From the NCBI RefSeq assembly GCF_003269295.1, contig NZ_QLTT01000017.1:1-64000 (forward strand): a stretch of DNA of 64,000 nucleotides. Direction: 5' to 3'. Both the position numbers and the translations under genes were made by a program. Below, in pieces: positions 9,337 through 18,137 of this stretch. Under the pieces are notes generated by a model, which saw only the letters and a program-made list of their open reading frames with translations, was not told the origin of the DNA and did not search any database. Numbering within the stretch: position 1 is the first letter of the stretch; the number at the start of each line of letters is the position of its first letter. This DNA is from Lentzea atacamensis (GTDB taxonomy: Bacteria > Actinomycetota > Actinomycetes > Mycobacteriales > Pseudonocardiaceae).

Positions 9337-10304
9337 GCAGCCTTCCCCGCATCGCCGTCATCGGCGTCGGCACGATGGGCTCGCTGCACGCCCGCGTGAC
9401 CGCGCAGTCCGAGCGGGCCGAGCTCGCGCTGATCGTCGATCCGCGCGAGGACGTCGGCAAGGCCGCCGCCGACAAGTTCGAGACCACGTGGGCGCCGGAG
9501 ATGGGCGACCTCGACGGCATCGACGCGGTGGTCCTCGCCTCCAGCACCGAGACCCACCACGGGCTCGCGCTCGAGGTGCTCGCGAAGAACAAGCCGCTGC
9601 TGGTCGAGAAGCCGGTGTGCGCCTCGCTGGAGCAGACCGAGGAGGTCCTCGCGACCTCGGAGGCCAAGGGCCTGCCGGTCATGTGCGGCCTGCTGGAGCG
9701 CTACAACCCGGCCGTGATGACGGCGCTCGGCCTGATCAACGAGCCGGTGTACGTCTCCGCGATCCGGCACTCGCCGTACGCGCCGCGCATCCTCACCGGT
9801 GTGGCGTGGGACCTGCTGGTGCACGACGTCGACCTCGCCATCCAGTGCTTCGGCGGTGCCGAGCCGGAGCGCGTGTCCGCCGGTGTCGCGCAGTTCCACC
9901 CGTCGTCGGTGCCGGGCGCGGAGGACGTCGTCGACACGCTGCTCACGTTCCCGTCCGGCGGCATCGCCACGGTGTCCGCGAGCCGCATCGGCCAGCGCAA
10001 GATCCGGTCCCTCACGATCCAGGAGCTGGACCGCTCGATCGAGGTCGACCTGCTGCGCAGGGATGTGACGATCTACAAGCACATCTCGCACGACTCGGAC
10101 CCCGATGGCCGCGGCTACCGCCAGCAGACCGTCATCGAGATCCCCGAGCTGGTCACCGCGCGCGAGCCGCTCGCGACCCAGCTCGACCGTTTCCTCGACC
10201 TCATCGCGGGCAAGCTGGACGCCGAGGACGAGCGCCGCCGCATCCTGCCCTCGCACCGCGCCGTCGCCGAGGTCAAGGCGAAGTCCGCCGCGGTTGCCGG
10301 CTGA
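9333..10304 (+). CDS. Gfo/Idh/MocA-family sugar dehydrogenase
   Basis: A 323-aa NAD(P)-dependent oxidoreductase. The Rossmann fold opens with VIGVGTMGSLHARV (residues 8-21) and the family EKP motif appears in LLVEKPVCASLEQ. GVAWDLLVHDVDLA matches the catalytic His-Asp region of sugar dehydrogenases. In the WbpB/WlbA and GnnA systems the same family oxidises C3 of a UDP-GlcNAc derivative to give the keto substrate for the paired aminotransferase. It overlaps that aminotransferase gene by 4 bp. Exact sugar unknown. Confidence 0.87.
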   Translation: MSSLPRIAVIGVGTMGSLHARVTAQSERAELALIVDPREDVGKAAADKFETTWAPEMGDLDGIDAVVLASSTETHHGLALEVLAKNKPLLVEKPVCASLEQTEEVLATSEAKGLPVMCGLLERYNPAVMTALGLINEPVYVSAIRHSPYAPRILTGVAWDLLVHDVDLAIQCFGGAEPERVSAGVAQFHPSSVPGAEDVVDTLLTFPSGGIATVSASRIGQRKIRSLTIQELDRSIEVDLLRRDVTIYKHISHDSDPDGRGYRQQTVIEIPELVTAREPLATQLDRFLDLIAGKLDAEDERRRILPSHRAVAEVKAKSAAVAG

Positions 10305-10324
10305 ACTCGAGGAACTGACTTCTG

Positions 10325-12241
10325 ATGGGTGCATTCGTCGTTCTGGCGTTCATCCTGCCCGGCCTCGCGGTCGGGCTCGCGCTGCGGCTGAGAGGCTGGA
10401 CCCTCGCGGCTGCGGCGCCGGTGCTCACCTTCGGCACCGTCGCGCTCGGTACGCTGGTGCTCGGCAACCTGGGCATCCCGTGGAACCTGCTGACGGTGGC
10501 GCTGTGGACAGTGGTGCTGGCGGCCGTGGTCGGCGTGGTGACGTGGCTCGTCGCCCGCCGCACCGGTGGTGAGCCGCTGATCGAGGAGCCGAAGCGCTCG
10601 CTCGGCGAGAACCTCGTCGTCCTCGGTGGCGTCGTGCTCGGCATGGCGGTGGGCGCCGCGACGTTCCTGCGCGGCATCGGCGGCACGCTGAGCACGATCA
10701 ACCAGGACTGGGACGCGCCGTTCCACGGCAACGCCATCCGGTGGATGTCCGAGCACGCCACCGCGCTGCCGTCCGCGCTGGCACCGATCGCGAACCTGCC
10801 GGCCGGCACGAAGTACTTCTACCCCAACACCTACCACGCGCTGCTCGCCCCGCTGCTCGACAAGGTGGCGGGCATGCCGGAGCTGCTGAACCTCGCCGCG
10901 CTCTCGGTGATCCTCGCGTGGCCGCTGGGCATCGCGGCGCTCGCGCTCGCGTGGCGCATGCCGCCGCTCGGCGCCGCGATCGCCGCCGCCGTCTCGACGT
11001 GGTTCACCGCGTTCCCGTACGACTCGCTGTGGCGCGGTCCGTTGTGGCCCTACGTCGCCGGCGTCGCCCTGGTGCCCGCCACGGTGGCCATCGCCCGCAA
11101 GGTGCTGACCACGCGCGGCCTGACCGGCCCGCTCGGCCTCGCGCTCGCGGTCGCCGGCCTCACCGGCCTGCACACGAGCCTCGTGTTCATCGCCTTCGTC
11201 TACCTCGCGATGCTGATCCTGGCCCTGGCCTTCAAGCTGGAGCCGATCGACTGGCGCACGAGCTGGAAGCCGCTCGCCCTCACCGCGGGGCTCGGCCTCC
11301 TCGCCGTCATCCCGGTCATGATGCCGGCCCTCGTGCAGTCCGCCGGCGTGACCGGCGCGCAGTGGGACGAGTTCGCGTCACCCGCGGAGGGCATCGGCCA
11401 GACGCTGCTGTTCTCCCCGGTCGTCCGGTACCCGCAGTGGTTCCTCGGCATCGCCGCGATCACGGGCGTCGTGCTGATGATCAAGCACCGGCGCCTACCG
11501 TGGATCATCGCCGCCTACGTCGTGTTCGGCGCCATGTACGCCGGCACCGCCTCGCTGAACAACTCCTTGGTCAACATGCTCAGCGGCCCGTTCTACAACG
11601 ACGCCTGGCGTTTCGCGGCCCTGCTGCCCCTCGCCGGCGCCATCGCCGTGGGCGAGCTCGGCCACACCGTCGCCACCGGCCTGACCGCGAAGCTCGGCTC
11701 CCGCGTCAGTGCGCAGCGAGCCGCGTTCGCCGCGCCCGTCGCGATCGGTGTCGTCGGCGTCCTCGTGCTCGGCCTGCTGGGCAAGGGCGCCTACATCGGC
11801 CGCAACGCGGAGCGCCTGTCAGAGACCAACAACGAGGGCGCGACCGTCACCAGGGGCGAGCGCGAGGCCTACAAGTGGCTCGCCGAGCACTCCAAGGACC
11901 GCCCGGTCGCCAACGACCGGCTGGACGGCTCCGTGTGGATGTACGCGCTGGCCGGCGTCAAGCCCGTGGAGTGGACGTTCTACGGCGCCGACGAGAAGAC
12001 CAGCGCCGGACAGATCACGTGGCACCTGCAGGAGATCGACAAGAACCCGGACGTCCGCAAAGCGATCAACGCCCTCGGTGTGAAGTACATCGTCGTCGGG
12101 GCGGGTTACGTGCGGTCGAACTCGAGGCCCGCGCCGGGGTTGATGGCCCTGGAGAGGCTGCCCGAGGTGCGGAAGGTGTACGAGAACCCGCAGGCCACCA
12201 TCTACGAGTTCGTGGAGCCCGGCACCGGTCAGACCTCCTGA
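10325..12241 (+). CDS. Large polytopic membrane protein, GT-C-like (DUF6541-like)
   Basis: A 638-aa membrane protein. The first ~75 residues hold two to three hydrophobic helices, then a loop with NQDWDAPFHGNAIRW, many more helices to about residue 490, and a soluble C-terminal domain of about 145 aa (from AERLSETNNEGATVTRGERE). An acidic-aromatic loop after an early helix followed by many membrane spans is the plan of GT-C glycosyltransferases that use polyprenyl-phosphate sugars outside the membrane. It recalls the actinobacterial DUF6541 family. The gene lies 20 bp after the dehydrogenase gene and ends at a strong bidirectional terminator, so it likely belongs to that operon. Glycosyl transfer is an inference. 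Confidence 0.7.
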   Translation: MGAFVVLAFILPGLAVGLALRLRGWTLAAAAPVLTFGTVALGTLVLGNLGIPWNLLTVALWTVVLAAVVGVVTWLVARRTGGEPLIEEPKRSLGENLVVLGGVVLGMAVGAATFLRGIGGTLSTINQDWDAPFHGNAIRWMSEHATALPSALAPIANLPAGTKYFYPNTYHALLAPLLDKVAGMPELLNLAALSVILAWPLGIAALALAWRMPPLGAAIAAAVSTWFTAFPYDSLWRGPLWPYVAGVALVPATVAIARKVLTTRGLTGPLGLALAVAGLTGLHTSLVFIAFVYLAMLILALAFKLEPIDWRTSWKPLALTAGLGLLAVIPVMMPALVQSAGVTGAQWDEFASPAEGIGQTLLFSPVVRYPQWFLGIAAITGVVLMIKHRRLPWIIAAYVVFGAMYAGTASLNNSLVNMLSGPFYNDAWRFAALLPLAGAIAVGELGHTVATGLTAKLGSRVSAQRAAFAAPVAIGVVGVLVLGLLGKGAYIGRNAERLSETNNEGATVTRGEREAYKWLAEHSKDRPVANDRLDGSVWMYALAGVKPVEWTFYGADEKTSAGQITWHLQEIDKNPDVRKAINALGVKYIVVGAGYVRSNSRPAPGLMALERLPEVRKVYENPQATIYEFVEPGTGQTS

Positions 12242-12262
12242 CCGCGCGCTGACAGGACAGTC

Positions 12263-12295
12263 AAAAGGGGGCCCGCCATCGGCGGGCCCCCTTTT
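12263..12295. terminator. Bidirectional intrinsic terminator
   Basis: A perfect 15-bp stem (AAAAGGGGGCCCGCC at 12263-12277, its complement at 12281-12295) has a 3-nt loop ATC. Each arm ends in a run of A or T, so it gives a G/C stem plus U-run on both strands, between two convergent genes. Confidence 0.93.
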
Positions 12296-12309
12296 CGTCC
12301 TCAGAGGAC

Positions 12310-13407
12310 TTACACGTAACCGAGCTGCGCCAGCGTGTCGGCGATGATCTCGCTCGGGTGGTACTTCTCCATGATGGACGGACGGCGCAGCGACTCGTAC
12401 TCACCGAGGAACTTCTCGAGCTTCGCGGTCTCCATGCCGGTCAGCACGATGTTCTGGCCGAGGCCCTGCTTGGTCTCGGTGCGCTCGCGGTGGATCGCGC
12501 ACGGCATGCCGATGTAGGAGCACTCCTGCTGCAGACCACCGGAGTCGGTGACGACGAACTTGGCGCGCGCCAGGATCGGCAGGAACTGCAGGTAGCGCTT
12601 CTTGGGACGCATGATGAAGCGCTCGCCGTCGAACAGGTGGCCCCAGCCGTGCCGCTCGATGCGCTCCCGCTCCGGTGCACCGGCGAGGTAGAGCATCGGG
12701 GTCTTCTCGCTGGCCTTCTTCAACAGCTCCAGCGCCTCGCGGAACTTGTCCGTGCGGGACACGAGCTCGAAGCGGTGCAGCGTGGCGAGGCCGAACTCCT
12801 CGGGGAGGTCCTCGGTCGTGTTCGCGTTGATCGCGAGGCGCATCGCGTCGATGACGGTGTTGGCGCCGGTGTTCACCACGACGCCGCGGGCGCCGCGGAG
12901 GTTGTCGACCTCGTTCTGCGACGGTGCGAAGTGGACGTCCGTGAGCTTCGTCGCAATGCGACGGTTGAGCTCTTCCGGCAGCGGCGAGAGCAGGCTGCCC
13001 GAGCGCATGCCGGCCTCGACGTGGGCCACGCGGGCACCGAGCAGGCGGCGGGCGATGAGGCTGCCGTACGGGGTGGTGAAGGTGTCGCCGTGGACGACCA
13101 CGAGACCGGGCTTGCCGTCCGTGGTGAGCGACCGGCGCAGCTCCTTGCGCTGGCTCCACGCGGTCTGCGCGACGGAGAGCGCCCAGCCGGGAACCTGCTT
13201 GGGGGTCTCCAGGTTGCGGGCCTTGCCCCGCGGCACCAGCCACAGGTCCGGCTCCGGCAGCTGGAGGTCTTCGAGAACGTCGGCGACCTCGTCGAAGTGC
13301 TGGGCGGTGAACCACAGCAGCGGCTTCGTGCCGCGGGCGACGAGCGCGTGGTAGACGGGTGCCACCTTGATGAGTTCAGCGGTGGTACCTGCGATGAAGG
13401 CGATCAC
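12310..13407 (-). CDS. UDP-N-acetylglucosamine 2-epimerase (non-hydrolysing type)
   Basis: A 365-aa GT-B-fold epimerase that interconverts UDP-GlcNAc-type and UDP-ManNAc-type sugars. Visible landmarks are MIAFIAGTTAELIKVAP at the N-terminus, VVVHGDTFTTPYGS, AHVEAGMRSG, PEELNRRIATK and the C-terminal VTDSGGLQQECSYIGMPC that binds the UDP. In the WbpI-type pathway this enzyme acts after 3-amination and acylation, which fits the nearby aminotransferase, dehydrogenase and LpxA-like genes. The GTG at 13407 faces the next, divergent gene. Whether it acts on plain or 3-acylamino UDP-GlcNAc cannot be told here. Confidence 0.9.
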   Translation of the reverse strand: MIAFIAGTTAELIKVAPVYHALVARGTKPLLWFTAQHFDEVADVLEDLQLPEPDLWLVPRGKARNLETPKQVPGWALSVAQTAWSQRKELRRSLTTDGKPGLVVVHGDTFTTPYGSLIARRLLGARVAHVEAGMRSGSLLSPLPEELNRRIATKLTDVHFAPSQNEVDNLRGARGVVVNTGANTVIDAMRLAINANTTEDLPEEFGLATLHRFELVSRTDKFREALELLKKASEKTPMLYLAGAPERERIERHGWGHLFDGERFIMRPKKRYLQFLPILARAKFVVTDSGGLQQECSYIGMPCAIHRERTETKQGLGQNIVLTGMETAKLEKFLGEYESLRRPSIMEKYHPSEIIADTLAQLGYV

Positions 13408-13446
13408 GGGAAGGACCCCTGAGGCTCGGGATCAACGGACCGCCTG

Positions 13447-13459
13447 GATACTGTCAGGT
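13447..13459 (+). promoter_or_regulatory. Candidate leaderless promoter of a GT2 gene
   Basis: GATACT at 13447-13452 lies 7 nt before the GTG at 13460 and no ribosome-binding sequence is present between them, the arrangement of leaderless actinobacterial genes. No -35 element is clear. Confidence 0.35.
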
Positions 13460-14488
13460 GTGACGAGCCGGAGCAAATCCCTCCCCGACGTCCCCAGCCT
13501 CAGCATTGTCATCCCGGTCTACAACGAGCAGGACTGGATCGGCCGCTCGATCGAGGCGCTGACGACGTCGCTCGACCGTGCCGGTTGGCCCGCCGAGATC
13601 GTGGTGGTCGACGACGGCAGCACCGACGGCACGCCGAAGCGCCTCGTCGAGCTCACCGGGCAGTTCGGCATCACCGTGGTGAGCCAGGAGAACGCGGGCC
13701 GCTTCGCCGCGCGCCAGGCGGGCATCCGCGCCGCCAGTGGCGAGCGCATCCTGCTGCTGGACGCCCGCGTCATCATCGAGCCGGACGCCTTCGGGTTCCT
13801 GAAGGACCAGTTCCTGCGGCACCCGGAACGCAAGGTGTGGAACGGGCACATCAACGTCAGCACCGACGGCAACCCCTACGGCGGGTTCTGGGCCGGGCTG
13901 GTCGCGATCGGCTGGCGGCGCTACATGGCGAACCCGCGCCTGGTGTCGTTCGGCGCGGACGAGTTCGACGTCTACCCCAAGGGCACCGGCTTCTTCTGTG
14001 CGCCGCGCGAGCTGCTCGAGGCCGCGGCGCGGTCGTTCGAGTCCCTCTTCGACGACGTGAAGCTCGCCAGTGACGACACGCGCATGCTGCGGTGGATCGC
14101 CGAGCGCGAGAACATCCACCTGACGCCGGAGTTCGCCGCCACCTACAACAGCCGCGACTCGTTCAAGAAGTTCGTGAAGCACGCGTACTTCCGCGGCACC
14201 ACGTTCGTCGACAGCTACCTCGACTCGCCCGGCCCCGCCCGCAACGCGTTGTTCGCCGCGATGGCTGTCGGCGTCGTCGGGCTCGTGATCGCGGCGAAGT
14301 TCCCGAAGACGGCACTCGTGCTCGTCCTGCTGGGCATGGTCGCGGCGGGTGCGGTGGCCCGCAAGGCCGGTGCGTCCAAGGGCCAGGCGCTGGCCGTGAC
14401 CAAGCTGCTGCCGGTCTTCGCCGCGAGTTTCGGCTCCGGCGTGGTGCGCGGCCTGTTCCTCGCGCTGAAGAAGGCACTGTCGAAGTGA
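13460..14488 (+). CDS. Family 2 glycosyltransferase with C-terminal membrane helices
   Basis: A 342-aa inverting GT-A glycosyltransferase. After a short leader the fold begins SLSIVIPVYNEQDWIG, then VVVDDGSTDGT binds the nucleotide sugar; the usual DxD region reads LLLDARVII, so the second acidic residue is replaced by Arg. The last ~75 residues contain two hydrophobic helices (LFAAMAVGVVGLVIAA and LVLVLLGMVAAGAV), placing it at the membrane. The start at 13460 is chosen over upstream in-frame ATGs because those would overlap the divergent epimerase gene. Its stop overlaps the flippase start. Donor and acceptor unknown. Confidence 0.85.
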   Translation: MTSRSKSLPDVPSLSIVIPVYNEQDWIGRSIEALTTSLDRAGWPAEIVVVDDGSTDGTPKRLVELTGQFGITVVSQENAGRFAARQAGIRAASGERILLLDARVIIEPDAFGFLKDQFLRHPERKVWNGHINVSTDGNPYGGFWAGLVAIGWRRYMANPRLVSFGADEFDVYPKGTGFFCAPRELLEAAARSFESLFDDVKLASDDTRMLRWIAERENIHLTPEFAATYNSRDSFKKFVKHAYFRGTTFVDSYLDSPGPARNALFAAMAVGVVGLVIAAKFPKTALVLVLLGMVAAGAVARKAGASKGQALAVTKLLPVFAASFGSGVVRGLFLALKKALSK

Positions 14489-15744
14489 GCGGGAAGACCG
14501 CCGGCAGATCGCTCGGCACCGTCGGAATCGCGGTGCTGATCGCGGCGGGGCTCGGCTATCCGATCCTGATCGTGACCGGCCGCGTCCTGTCCGAAGCGGA
14601 TACCGCGGTCTTCCTCACGTTCTGGGGCATCGTCTTCGGCGTCGGCAGCACGCTCGCACCGGTCGAACAGGAGCTGTCGCGCCTCGCGGCGGTGGCCGAC
14701 GTGGCGGGCAAGCGCGTCACCGCGACCGCGGTGCGCACGGTCGCGGTCGCGGCGGCGGCCGTGGGGTTGTTCGGGCTCCTCGTCGCGCTGCCTCCGGTGA
14801 GCGAGAGGCTCTTCGGCGAGTACACCGTGCTCGCGCTCGTCGCCCTGGCCTCCGGTCTCGCGTTCGCCGTGCAGTTCGGCACCAGAGGCACGCTCATCGG
14901 TTTCCACGAGGCGAAGTCCTTCGGTGGCCTGGTCGTCACCGAGGCGGCCGTGCGGATCGTGCTGCTCGGGCTGTTCCTCCTGCTCGGGCTCAACGGTGTG
15001 GTGCCGCTCGCGATCGCGGTCGCCGCCGGTTCGTTCGCCTTCCTGCCGTTCGGCGTGCGGGCGGGCAAGCACCTCGACCTGACCGGTGACGCCGAACCGT
15101 GGGGCGTCGTGGGCAGGCGGATCCTGGTGCTGATGCTCAGTGCCGGCCTCACCGCGTCGGTGCTGACCGGCTACCCGGCGATCGTGAAGCTCTTCGCCTC
15201 CAGCAAGGAGGAGCTCGAAGCGCTCGGCGGCCTGTTCCTCGCGCTGAGCGTGGCCCGCATCCCGCTGCTGCTGTTGTCGCCGGTGCAGGCGATGGCGGTG
15301 CCTACGGTCGTGCGGCTCTCTCAGGACGAGGACGGGCACGGAAAGCTTCGTGGCCTGTTGGTCAAAGGTTCAGCTGCCGCGTTCGGGCTCGCGGCGGTCG
15401 GTGCGGCCTTCGGCTGGCTCATCGGCCCGTGGGTCGTCCAGCTGCTCTTCAGCGCCAAGTACGACGTTCCCGGCTGGGTCGTCGCAGGTCTCGTGTGGTC
15501 GTCCGTGCTGCTCGGCGCCGTGATGCTGCTTGCCGCGGTGCTGGTCGCACGCACCGAGGGCGGCAAAGTCCTTCTTCTGTGGGCGATCGTCGCGGCACTG
15601 AGCGTGCTGGTGCTGACGTTCGCGCCCGGTGACCTGGTGTTGCGTGCCGTGCTCGGTCTGGTGATCGCGCCGACCATCGGTGCTTTCGTGGCCATCGCTT
15701 TCGTGCTGCGGCCTGGTGTTCGCGCTGAAACCACCACTGGTTAG
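14485..15744 (+). CDS. Polysaccharide flippase-like membrane protein (Wzx/MATE type)
   Basis: A 419-aa polytopic protein with about 12 hydrophobic segments, starting AVLIAAGLGYPILIVTGRVLS. Composition, length and layout match the polysaccharide-biosynthesis branch of the MOP flippase superfamily, which turns lipid-linked saccharides across the membrane. The GTG at 14485 overlaps the stop of the preceding glycosyltransferase gene (GTGA), so translation is coupled; no other start fits. The flipped substrate may be a product of the flanking GT2 enzymes. No single diagnostic motif exists for this family, so the call rests on topology and context. Confidence 0.7.
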   Translation: MSGKTAGRSLGTVGIAVLIAAGLGYPILIVTGRVLSEADTAVFLTFWGIVFGVGSTLAPVEQELSRLAAVADVAGKRVTATAVRTVAVAAAAVGLFGLLVALPPVSERLFGEYTVLALVALASGLAFAVQFGTRGTLIGFHEAKSFGGLVVTEAAVRIVLLGLFLLLGLNGVVPLAIAVAAGSFAFLPFGVRAGKHLDLTGDAEPWGVVGRRILVLMLSAGLTASVLTGYPAIVKLFASSKEELEALGGLFLALSVARIPLLLLSPVQAMAVPTVVRLSQDEDGHGKLRGLLVKGSAAAFGLAAVGAAFGWLIGPWVVQLLFSAKYDVPGWVVAGLVWSSVLLGAVMLLAAVLVARTEGGKVLLLWAIVAALSVLVLTFAPGDLVLRAVLGLVIAPTIGAFVAIAFVLRPGVRAETTTG

Positions 15745-15754
15745 GCTCCTCGAC

Positions 15755-16495
15755 GTGTCTGACTCTGTCGACCTGCGACGAGTGCTCATCGTGCTTCCCG
15801 CCCTGAACGAGGAGCACAACATCGAGAAGGTCATCGCCGAGGTGAAGGCCGCACTGCCGGACGCCGGCGTGCTGGTCGTGGACGACGGTTCCACGGACCA
15901 GACCTCGCTGCGTGCCCGTGAGAGCGGCGCCAGGGTGGCGCGCCTCGCGGTCAACCTCGGTGTCGGCGGCGCGATGCGCACCGGGTTCCGCTACGCCGTG
16001 CGCAACGGCTTCGACGTCGTGGTCCAGGTGGACTCCGACGGCCAGCACAACCCCGCGCACGTGCCCGAGCTGCTGCGCGAACTGGACCGCGCGGACATCG
16101 TCATCGGCGCCCGGTTCGCGGGCAAGGGCGACTACAAGGCCCGCGGCCCGCGCCGCTGGGCCATGAAGCTCTTCGCCGTGGTGATCTCGGCGATCTCCGG
16201 CACGAAGCTCACCGACGTCACGTCGGGGTTCAAGGCGTCCGGTCCGCGTGCTGTGCGCCTGTTCGCCGCCCATTACCCGGCGGAGTACCTCGGTGACACG
16301 CTGGAAGCGCTCGTCATGGCGGCACGGGCCGATCTGAAGATCGTGCAGGTTCCCGTCGAAATGCGCGTGCGCGCCGGCGGTACGCCGAGCACGTCGCCCG
16401 TGAAGTCCGCCGTCTACCTGCTGCGGGCCACCCTGGCGCTGACGCTCGCTCTCGTTCGCCGCAAGCCCAAGACCGGTTCCTTCGAAGCCGCTTAG
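15755..16495 (+). CDS. DPM1-like family 2 glycosyltransferase
   Basis: A 246-aa GT2 enzyme like polyprenyl-phosphate mannosyl- or glucosyltransferases: VLIVLPALNEEHNIEKVI at the start, LVVDDGSTDQT, and a true DxD motif in VQVDSDGQHNP. LTDVTSGFKA and a YLGDTLEALVMAAR segment follow. It would charge polyprenyl phosphate with a hexose in the cytoplasm for use by GT-C enzymes outside. The next gene encodes a DUF2304 membrane protein, a pairing repeatedly seen with such GT2 enzymes. TAGGCT, overlapping the upstream stop codon, lies 7 nt before the GTG and could be a leaderless -10. Confidence 0.87.
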   Translation: MSDSVDLRRVLIVLPALNEEHNIEKVIAEVKAALPDAGVLVVDDGSTDQTSLRARESGARVARLAVNLGVGGAMRTGFRYAVRNGFDVVVQVDSDGQHNPAHVPELLRELDRADIVIGARFAGKGDYKARGPRRWAMKLFAVVISAISGTKLTDVTSGFKASGPRAVRLFAAHYPAEYLGDTLEALVMAARADLKIVQVPVEMRVRAGGTPSTSPVKSAVYLLRATLALTLALVRRKPKTGSFEAA

Positions 16496-16505
16496 GAGGC
16501 TCCCC

Positions 16506-16904
16506 GTGTCTGCGTTCCGATTGCTGGCGATTGTGGTCGCGGCGCTCGTTCTGGTCGTCGTGATCGAAATGATGCGGCGCCGCAAGCTTCGCGAGAAGTA
16601 CGCGGGAATGTGGCTGTTCGTCGGAATCGGTGTGGTCTGCTTGGGTGCGATCCCAGGCCTTCCGACGTGGCTGTCCAACCTCACCGGGATCCAGCTGGCG
16701 GCCAACTTCCTGTTCGCCGCCGCCGCGTTCACGCTGCTCTTCGTCGTGCTGCAGCTGTCGAGTGAGGTGGGTCACCTCGAAGAAGAGGTGCGCACGACGG
16801 TCGAAGAGATCGCTCTGCTGCGTTGTGAGCTGGAAGGCGTGCGTGCGGAGCTGGACAAGCGCATCGCGAGCGCCGAAGAACAACTTGTCCAAGCGCGGCC
16901 CTGA
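16506..16904 (+). CDS. DUF2304 membrane protein
   Basis: A 132-aa membrane protein with three predicted helices (residues about 4-22, 36-52 and 65-84) followed by a Glu/Arg-rich coiled coil (residues about 88-130). This is the DUF2304 layout. It lies 10 bp after the GT2 gene and is probably its membrane partner, either anchoring it or helping to move its lipid product. A GGAGGC site precedes the GTG start. Biochemical role unproven. Confidence 0.82.
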   Translation: MSAFRLLAIVVAALVLVVVIEMMRRRKLREKYAGMWLFVGIGVVCLGAIPGLPTWLSNLTGIQLAANFLFAAAAFTLLFVVLQLSSEVGHLEEEVRTTVEEIALLRCELEGVRAELDKRIASAEEQLVQARP

Positions 16905-18131
<1,227 letters not shown>

Positions 18132-18137
18132 ATCGCA

